Below are positions 55,136 to 64,000 of a stretch of 64,000 nucleotides of DNA, piece by piece. The stretch comes from Motacilla alba alba (lineage: Eukaryota; Chordata; Aves; Passeriformes; Motacillidae). A program made the position numbers and the translations under genes. A model generated the notes under the pieces. That model was not told the DNA's origin and made no database searches. It saw only the letters and a program-made list of their open reading frames with translations. Position 1 is the stretch's first letter; each line of letters starts with the position of its first letter. The DNA lies in contig NC_052019.1 in NCBI RefSeq assembly GCF_015832195.1, positions 49,479,016-49,543,015 of the forward strand, given 5' to 3'.

Positions 55136-55237
55136 AGACTGATTGTGAAATACCATGCAAGCTAAGTCTTACTACTAGGAAAAAGCAGACTGATTGTGAA
55201 ATACCATGCAAGCTAAGTCTTACTACTAGGAAAAAGC
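55136..55237. repeat. Perfect tandem duplication, 51-bp unit, two copies
   Basis: The unit starts AGACTGATTGTGAAATACCA and ends GGAAAAAGC. Copy 1 is 55136-55186 and copy 2 is 55187-55237, identical at every base. Perfect identity in otherwise unconstrained intron suggests a recent event. The unit is divisible by three, so an incidental minus-strand open frame shows a repeated 17-residue block; I do not regard it as coding. Confidence 0.97.
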
Positions 55238-58200
55238 AACTTGGTGACTGTGATATAAAATTAGCTTGACTTGGTAAGTCCTTCATTTTATTCCATGGTC
55301 TGAGCATAACTTTGAAGAACAGGGAAGACAGACTCCCTTATACTGCGGTCTTCAGTTATAATGGCAAAATAAAAGGAGTTTGAATGAGGCTTGTTTTCTG
55401 TTAAAATATTTCAATATTGAGGAAAGAGTTGCATTAAAAATGTGAATTTGGGTTTTAAAAAGTTCCCACAGAATTTGTGAGATGACAGTATACATGACAC
55501 AAATGGAACGTAAGTACCACAGAGGCTGTTTTGTGAACTGTTTACTAGCAGAGCTGCAAAAGTATATTAACTCTCCACTTTCCTATTAAAGCAAGCAGTT
55601 AGGATCCTCACAGCTTATTAACTGTTAGGAGGTGATGCATATATAATGAAATAATATCTAGAAACTTTATATTTTGACGTGAATAAGGAGTTTTGGTCTG
55701 AACATAAGCCTTTGAAAATGCTGAGTTAACCTCTAGCTGTCATTGTGCACATGTTGAACCTCGAAATCTCTATTAATGATGCAATGTCCCACTAGAAAAC
55801 CACATTTTAGAAACAAATGTTTTCACATGTATGAAACCAATATTTCTTTTGCATAGCCTGCCTTTCATTTATGTTACTTGTTTACTTTCACATTTCAGAG
55901 TTCAAGGTAGAAATCTAGTTTTCACTTAATTTCTATTTTTCTGGTTCAATCACAACCTTATGCAATATGTTAACTTTAAATCCTGCAGGAGAATGGGAGT
56001 AGAAAGGAAGACAACTATTTACAATCCACTCTCTTGGTCTTGTTGTTTCCCCTTTTTAAAAGAAACAGATGGGAGTGGGCTAAATTTAAGCTTAGTTTTA
56101 CTTACCTGCTTCACTTTTTGCAAAATAAACACTCTTGCAATTAAAATGTTATTTAGATGGATTAATGGTGATAGATACCTCTTCAGAGGACTTTTTTTTT
56201 TTTTAAGACAGAGCTGAGTTCTCTTATCTTTTCAGCAACTGTTTGTCACTCTTTGCTGGCATGTCTACATTTTCTCTCTCAAAGTCAGATTTTCTCATCT
56301 TTATCTGACAACATGATACACTGAACTGTCTTGTCATTGGAGAATACAACAAATTCCCCAGCACCACAAATTCTTCAGAGTACTAAACATCTGCAACATT
56401 TTCTGGCTTCCACAGATGTGAGTCACTGCAAAAAAAAACCCAAAACCCTCTGTCTGTAGATCATAAAGTCATTAATTCTACTAAACTATGATGAGTATTT
56501 AAACATGAAACTTTGACAAGTCATCTCAAATATGAAGGCATTATGGGCATAGTTTCATTACGCAGCGCTTAATTACCATTATCCTATGGTCATTTTTGCT
56601 CAGGCAGAATACAAAAGCTACAATTTGGGCCCAAATACCATCTTAAATCAAATCTGCAGTCTCTATGCATAATACAGGGCAATGGGGGAACTGAAGCTAT
56701 AATCTGACTACACCGAGGTTTCAGCAGCAAAGCTGGTTTCAACAGATTACCTCTCCTAAATGCTCTGCAACCAGGTCATTTAAGGCACTGCAATACAGCA
56801 TCACTTAAGCCTACAATACACATGTAAACCTGTCATTTGATAGTATTCTGTATTCAATTTAAAGAAGTCATGTCTCAGCATTGAATATAAGTTTTACTTT
56901 CATTAAATTAATGCCTCAATGCCTCTTGATAAGCTGTGTTGAGCGTGCAGATCTTTGATGTCAAAGCAACCACACCTTTTTGTCTGATGGTTTTACACTA
57001 CCCTTGGATTACATTAGTTGAAGTAGCAGAAACATCTAGAATGAAAAGATTCAGATAATATGCTGAATTCTGGGAATAAATTAGTTCCAAATTAGATACA
57101 GAGCAAAATGGTATGCTCACCTAAACAAGCAAAACTGGGCTTCTAAACTTGAACAGAGCCTTGGAAAGTTAGAACTTAACCAAAGTCCAACACCAACACA
57201 TGCTACATGATCAAAGCCTGAGTGGTACAGAATCTGTTACATAAACACAACACCACAGTGGACATCAAAGCCCCATTCTGGTTGTTCTTGGAGATGGTGA
57301 CAAGTGAGTGTTAAAATAAATATTGTTAAAACATAAATATTTTCATTCCAAATTGTGACCCAGCTCAGAAGAGGCCTTTTTGATATAAAGCTGCTTTTGC
57401 CAGAAGTCAGAGAGCTGAAAGAAATTTACAAATCAGGGGCTTGCAAGAATTTCTGAGTTTTCAATTTTGACATTTACTCCTTGATCTCAGATTTACATCT
57501 CTGCCCAAAGACAGTCTAATCTTACTCCGGAAGCAGGTTCCTCGGCTTATTTTGGATTGTAAAAATGAAACTTATGGTGACAGGAAAAAACTAAAAGGCT
57601 CATCTATATATTTTTTAAAAAATGCAAAGGGTCAAGCAGAAAAGCCTTGTGTTTCAAGAAACCTTTCAAAACAAAGTAATTTTTTAAATGTGCCTATTGA
57701 CCAGCTTTCAAAAATCCAGCAAGTTCTTTATGTACAGCCAAAGATGCTGTTTTGTTGATAACAACTTCTGATTTTAGAAATAAAGTAGTTTAAGTAGTTG
57801 CTAGCTATGCTCACTTCCAAAAGATACCTCACTGTTGTGATCACTGAAGTACAGAAAACTGTTCAGAAGAGGAAGAGATAAAAGCAGGCTAAAAACAATC
57901 CAGTAGTCCACAGCTGTTGCTTTTTAAAGCCTATTTAATATCAATTTAAAGAAAAAAAAAAGAAAACATAAAACGGGCCACCCCTTGCTTAACTGAACTG
58001 CTGCATTATCTAGGGCATTTCTCTCTCCAGCCATCTGTTTTGAGCTGGGCGCATGCACTGAACACAAATTTTATGTTCACAAGAGAACTCTACCAGTTTC
58101 CTCCAGAGAGTGTTGGTGAGAAGTCTCAAATTCTACCTTGTTCTCAACAGCAGAAAAAAGAACTGTGATACCTTGTAAAGGGTGAAGCTATGACCTTCAT

Positions 58201-59613
58201 AAAGGTAAGCAGACACTTCAGATATGTCTGAGATGAAGGTGCATTCCAAAGAAATCTACTGAATTGCTTTTTGTTTGTTTCCACCATTCTTGCCTTCAGA
58301 GAAGTAAGTGTCTAGACTAATGTATGTGTGTGTAAAACTATAAAAGTCTTGCAAAGAGAAATTCCTAACATTTTCTGGGAATATCAGAAAACATCAAAAG
58401 CCATCATCTAATGGCTACAAAGTGAATTTCATTCTGAAAGTGCAGTATTTTCTCTATGCTGCTACAAGACAGAACAAAGGTCACTGTATGTAAATTAATA
58501 GCTTATGGCACCGTGCTTACTGTTCCTTTTACAGGAGGATGTTCTAACATGATGATCTCCATGTTAAATTGGTTTTCTCTTTGATATAACAAATTATATA
58601 AACTGCATCATTCCATCAATTTGAAAGAAAAATCAAGTTTACCAAATCGTTTTCTCTATCATCAAATATAGCTCTTTCATCATTTAGCAAGTTCCTTCAG
58701 AGGCTATGTAATAGTATAGCACCATTTCTAGGAACAGAGAGTTCCTAGAAAAAAGTGCTTCTGATGGTCAAAATCAGTCCAATGTCTGCATTCCTCCTCC
58801 AACTGCCTCAGCTGGGGAGCCAATGTCACTATGCCATGAAAGGGTGGAGTGACCCATGCCATTTTACATACTTTCACCAAAACAGGACAGATGAAGCTGT
58901 AGCACAGCCAAGTGAAAAAAGCACAATCCCAATGACTTCAGTGGTGCTCAATGTGGGCTTTGTGGGGGTACAAGAATGCTGCATAAATAGCATTTACACA
59001 AATAGGGCCCAATTCTGTACAATTTCTTTTCTACAAGATACATTCTTTTATATAATGTACTTATTGTACATTAGGCAGAACTGAAGCATGACTTTAAGCT
59101 GGTTGTAAATAACTTGATATTCAACCAAAGAAAAGAACACTAAAAACAAAAACAAAAACAACAAACCACTTCAAAACTCTTGAAATTACAAAGCTGACCA
59201 CCAGTTTTTTAATTCTTTCCCTAACAAAGATGGTGAAAAGGGTATATGGTAAAAGAAGCTGTCATGTTTTTAACTAATAAAGAAAGAACCTGATAAGGAA
59301 AGAATGTGAGATGGAAGGAAAGATGGAAGAGAATAGGTAACTGGAAGCAGACAATATTGAAAACTGGACAATAAAATAAAGAAGTCTGAGGAAGGCTGTG
59401 AAAAGAGAGCACAAAGAGGAACAAAAGAGTATTAGGCAAACCAGAAAAGAATTGAATAAATACATTGTAACATCAGATAGAGATTTGTGGGCTCTGTCTG
59501 GAAAGTGTACACTGTATTTTGGGCACTACTGCACATAAATTGATTACTATCTTTGATTCAGCTGAGGCACTATCTTGCTGTACATGGGTTACGGAATTTT
59601 CATTGCAAAAGCT

Positions 59614-59630
59614 TAAAAAAAAAAAAAAAA
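59614..59630. repeat. Poly(A) tract
   Basis: About 17 A in a row on the plus strand. No LINE or retrocopy sequence is recognised immediately upstream, so it is listed as simple sequence only. Confidence 0.8.
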
Positions 59631-62007
59631 GCCAACCCTCTTGCCCCCAAAACCTGCTTGATTCCTGCCAGCATCTCCTTACATACACATTCCTCCTCTT
59701 TCTCTCAATCACCAATGCTTCCCTGCTTTTCCTGTAATTCCATATGGCGGGAGCAAGCAGGTCTATATGTTCTCCCTGAGCTTTGCAGAGAAACGGGTAA
59801 GAAAGCCTGACAAGCTTTGCAGGATGAGAGCAATTTTGTATTTGTATAAAGTGTATTAGTGGATTTCTAAATTCATTTGATTGTACCAGACATTTTTACA
59901 ACAAATGTGCTCACAGACTGGTTTTCTGTTCTGGTTGTCCTTTTTTTCCTCCCACAGAATAACACTCTGATCCTAAAATCGTTCAACACAAGCAAGGAAG
60001 AGGAAGGAGGAAAAATTGTGGCTCCCAATCACTTGAGGGAGAAGGAAAAAAAGTGAGAACAGTAAGTATGAAAGTGCCTCATAACTGTTACACTGCTGCT
60101 GCCACTCCTCTTGAGGGTCCCAGTCACACACTGCATTTCCTCTTAACTTGCACAGGCAGTGCAGGCAGGGTGTCTCAGGTATTTAAACAACAGAGTTCTA
60201 CCATGACCAGAGATTCAGTGATGCCCAGAGTGTAGATGAAGGACTGCAGAAGGAAGTGGTCAGATACAGAAGATGCTATCACCAATAGAGCAGACTCAGA
60301 AGACTGACTTCAGTCAGTTCCTCCAAAGGCCCAGGAGGGGTAAGTTAGACATTCTGTGGACAGGGAAGATTTAGATAAGAAAGATGTGTACAATCCTGCT
60401 TTGGTTTTAAAACCCTTTTCTCTTCCCATGCTTTGTTCCTGCTGTCAAGATAAAAGAGCATTTTGATTTAAGGAATCATTCCAAAACCTTCATGTAGCAA
60501 AAGCAGCTATTTGGCAGTACTGAACTCAAGCTTTGCCTGCAGGGTACTGGGTGCTATTGACAGTGAACACGATGGAATTTGTCCACAGGAAAGGGATATG
60601 GGAACAAACTTAGCAAGGCTAAAGCAAGGAGAAGGTAAGCTACTGGTCCTGTAGATAGTGGTATGTACTTGTAAGATTGCATTTAAGGCTAGGAAAGTTA
60701 AAATAGTCTAGTTAAAGTCACTGGACTGTCATATCCAACATCAAAGAGAGGAAGCATTTCTAAATATGCTCCCAAGAGGAGCTCCCAGCTGCTGGAGAGC
60801 AAGGCACCCTCAGCAATAGTCAGAGCTCCCCAGCCAACACTTCACTCACCCTAGAGATTACAAAGGCTTGCAGATGCTCATGTTGTCTGATTTTGATATT
60901 TATGTAAAAGATCTAGGCTGGCAGCATTTTCAGTTCCCATTCACAGAATTAATCCATATGGTACAATTTTAGTTCCCAGCCTGGGTATAATTAAGGGCAA
61001 AAGGGGTAGAACAGAGTTAGTCAAGTGCTGAGTACGAGAGCTCTCTTCCAAGTGTAATCCTCTAATGTACAGAAGACAGGATGAGAGAAATGTGAGTACT
61101 GAGTTGTACATGGTGTTCTTTCTGCATGGATGTATTCTAGAGGTAAAGGCAATTACTGAAAGATAAAGAAGGCAATAAGGACAGGGTTTTCAACTGCAGG
61201 TTTTGTGCCTTGATGCTCCATGCTAGTACATCATGAAGACCATAAATGTACAGGCAGCTGACAGTAGAAATGAGAACTCAAGACTACCACAAGATGCCGA
61301 GCTGTCACTTCCCCAGGTCTCTCAAGCACAAGTCCGTTTCCCACAGGCTCACTGGCAGCCCTGACAAATTTCTAAAGGGTTTTGTTCAATCCTCATCGCA
61401 TCATCCATCCTATAATGCTTAGCTGCTTTCCTCCTTCAATCCCAGTCTTCTCAGGCTTCATCTCTCTGTCCAGTCTTACTCACAAACACATTTGCAGAGC
61501 TTATACAGGAAAACTGAAATCAAGGCCGTTATTAACCATGTGAATTTAAGTACTTGATTAACTGGATTTAATCAGACACTGAAAAGACTTGTCAAACCTA
61601 AGTCAACTGATAGGAAGGGTCAACAAAAAATTTAAATTATACAGAAATTTTGTATATGTCTTCAAAACCATTGTGTCCATCAGACACATCTATCAGTGGA
61701 TGGAACTGACTGATGAATTCAAACACTGATTAACTTCCATGAATGAATAGCTCAGTGTTTTGATAAAAGCTCAGAACTGACAAATGCCTCAGATGTTCCT
61801 ATAATACGTAACTAGGAGGCAGTAAGTTTGTACGAGCTGTTAAATGTGAAAAAATGGGACCTACTGTTGAAGTGGAACACTAAAAAAATTTCCTTTGCAA
61901 GAGTGTGATTTAAAAAAAAAATTATTTCCCCTGATTTTTATATGTGTAAGTGTAATTTTTATAATACATTTGTCTGAACTAGAAATAGAAATCATGAAAG
62001 CATGCAA

Positions 62008-62062
62008 TTATTTATTTAATAATTTTAATAATTTAATTTAATTAATTATTTAATTATTTTAA
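62008..62062. repeat. AT-only low-complexity tract (TTTAA-type)
   Basis: About 55 bases made only of A and T in degenerate ATTTAATTA units, partly self-complementary. A simple-sequence tract within intron 1. Confidence 0.85.
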
Positions 62063-64000
62063 ACTGCAAAGTTTAACATAGAATGGATGCATGTATAAAG
62101 TTGTCAGTTTATGCATACTGGTAATTTCAACTACTTCAGACATACACACATTTTTTTCCCTGACATTCCTTATCATCATTTGTGGAGCTGTATCTGAAAG
62201 TGCTTCAGGTCAGAGATATTTCTAAGACACATGCCTTGCCTGTGCACACTTTCACTTGTACAGTAAGGCATGCTGTAATTATTTGCAAGTCCCAAAGCTT
62301 CACGCATTAAATTCTGTCCTCTACCTGGAGATAAAATGAACAGCAGTTATCTGGTTTATAGATTTGACAAATTCTTCTGGGCATCTGCCAACTTTGTAAT
62401 CTACTTGAACTATAGCTTAAGAACCATATGAGATCACCAGGGTTTCTGCACAACTTCAAAGCTCCCTAAGCCAGAGCTGTGCAGTTCTCAGGCTGAACAA
62501 ACGTTGCCAGCCTCTGTGCATAGCTTTGAGGCTCCTTGAACCATAGTCACTTGTTCCAGAGGGTTTACAAATTTTATTAGGCATATCTGGAGCATACATA
62601 AATTCTAATACACATCAGCTGTGTTTTTGCACTAAAAGGAACTTCAACATTCAGAAATACATGGCTTTTAACTACCATTTTACTCTATCAAAACAAATTT
62701 CATTTGGTGCCCATTATAATAAAATATGGGAATAGAAAAAAATTTCCATACCATATTTAACAAAAAGAGGCCCTGAGAGATTGTCCTTGCAGTGAAAGCT
62801 GCTACTTATGAAATCCTTTAGTAGGAAAAGCTCCTTGTCTAATTAGAATTCACACTGCCATTAGAAAAAAACTTCTCCATTAGCTGGAGAACACATATTA
62901 ACATTTCAAGACACCTAATGTCCAGAAGCTTGGATGTAGTTCCTAATCTATTTTAATCTGGAAACAAGTTAGCATCTAGAACTTAATGTCTTGAACAGTA
63001 TCAAGACAGCAGGAATGCTCATTTTCTCGAGCAGAGACCCAGGTGGACCAGTCAGCAGTGAAAAGTGGGTTTTCTCTTATGTAAGTAACTAGGTCACCAT
63101 CTAATGTCCCTTTGTTATCCTAAAACATGAACTTCAACCTGTGAGAGAGTTAAGGGATAACAACCAACCTCCTTGACAGAGGCCACAGAACAATCTCCAT
63201 AGCCTTCTCTCCTGTCAAACAGTAATGGCATTATTTTCCCTTTCTTTTGAACAAATATTTGTTTATGCTGATCTTTTTTTTTTTGTTTTACATATTTATC
63301 TATAATTAAATTCTGAGAACTTCCAGAAATAATTCAGCTTTACTTGAGAAAGATGGAAAACTATAATGAGTCTTCTCAAGCACTGTCAGCAGCATACAAT
63401 TGGTATCATAAAAAAAAAGAAAGAAGAATAATAAAAAAACTATCTGATTTTATTTACATTATCCTAGCTATTGTCTTTATATTGTGGGGAGGGACACAGA
63501 GTAGACCTCCTTCTTTCTTCCTCCTATTTCTGTCCTCTGTTGTTCTATTCATCCATCTTTAGTTCTAGTACTTCTCTCCCTTCATGCATTTCCCTTAAGG
63601 GATTTCTGTTCTCTTCTATTCTTGTGTTGGTAGCTTTCTCATTTCCATTATTACGGCTTTTGTTTCCTTCAGGTCTCAGTTGTTCTTCTGCCCTTTCCTC
63701 TTTCAGTTTGATGCTACAGAAAGCCAGACGTTCCTCACAGACTTCTGAAACTAACTCTGAATCTTCTGTTCTCAGGAAACATACTTGTGAATGAAGCCTT
63801 TACCCTAAAGCTAAAGACAAAATTGGTTGGTTTTAATCTCACACAGTAACAGAAGAACACAAATACTGGCCTGATCACAGGAACAGTTATTCATTGAGGA
63901 AGGTCAGTCAGAAGTAACCTAACCTTTTGGCTGCTTTAAAAGCACACTTCAAGGAACATTACTGAAGCAAGAGATGCAGTCTAAAAGCAGCTTCTTCTCT

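Larger units (their letters stand above)
36057..64000 (-). other. RAP1GDS1: RAP1GDS1 intron 1 (partial, at least 27.9 kb) or 5' flank
   Basis: Everything above the second coding exon. No CpG-dense promoter and no ATGGCAG followed by a donor in a GC-rich setting was found, so the first exon is inferred to lie beyond 64000. The stretch holds three CR1 fragments, a 51-bp tandem duplication, small duplications, a perfect hairpin and a possible histone-like ORF remnant (separate entries). If an upstream promoter is inside this stretch, part of it would be 5' flank rather than intron. Confidence 0.75.

Noticed and set aside
63471..63794. 107-codon plus-strand open frame rich in S, L and F
   Set aside because: Comes from a pyrimidine-rich intronic tract. 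No motif, and overlaps another open frame.

Overview
The window looks like an AT-rich, CpG-poor stretch of a bird genome, most likely a songbird. Two kinds of evidence point there: several truncated CR1 LINE copies ending in the avian-type octamer tails, and a solo LTR whose sequence resembles passerine endogenous-retrovirus LTRs as I remember them. The species call is inference. Avian origin is well supported; passerine is moderate.

Almost the whole window is one gene on the minus strand: the 5' part of RAP1GDS1 (SmgGDS), an armadillo-repeat chaperone and exchange factor for small GTPases. Four coding exons are visible, in transcription order from high to low coordinate: 35949-36056, 20666-20788, 15592-15717 and 2896-3042. 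Joined, they give 504 nt (168 codons) of uninterrupted reading frame that matches human SmgGDS residues about 3-170 as I recall them, with few substitutions. Every exon starts and ends in phase 1 and is a multiple of 3. The start-codon exon and the CpG-rich promoter expected for such a gene are not seen and probably lie beyond 64000, so intron 1 is at least about 28 kb. The later exons lie below position 1.

The rest is intron. 36057-64000 (intron 1) holds three CR1 fragments, a 51-bp perfect tandem duplication, small repeats, a 12-bp perfect hairpin and an unexplained basic, intronless ORF pair near 41.5-41.8 kb with faint H2B-like features. 20789-35948 (intron 2) holds the solo LTR, a TAA microsatellite and a 68-nt foldback that would make a pre-miRNA-sized hairpin in the RAP1GDS1 transcript. 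3043-15591 and 1-2895 show no further recognisable genes; 15718-20665 contains one CR1.

There is no operon, CRISPR array, tRNA or rRNA. I see no clear new multi-gene system. The items most worth checking are the histone-like ORF remnant, the intronic foldback hairpin, and the weak donor on the 147-nt exon that corresponds to the ARM lost in the short SmgGDS isoform.
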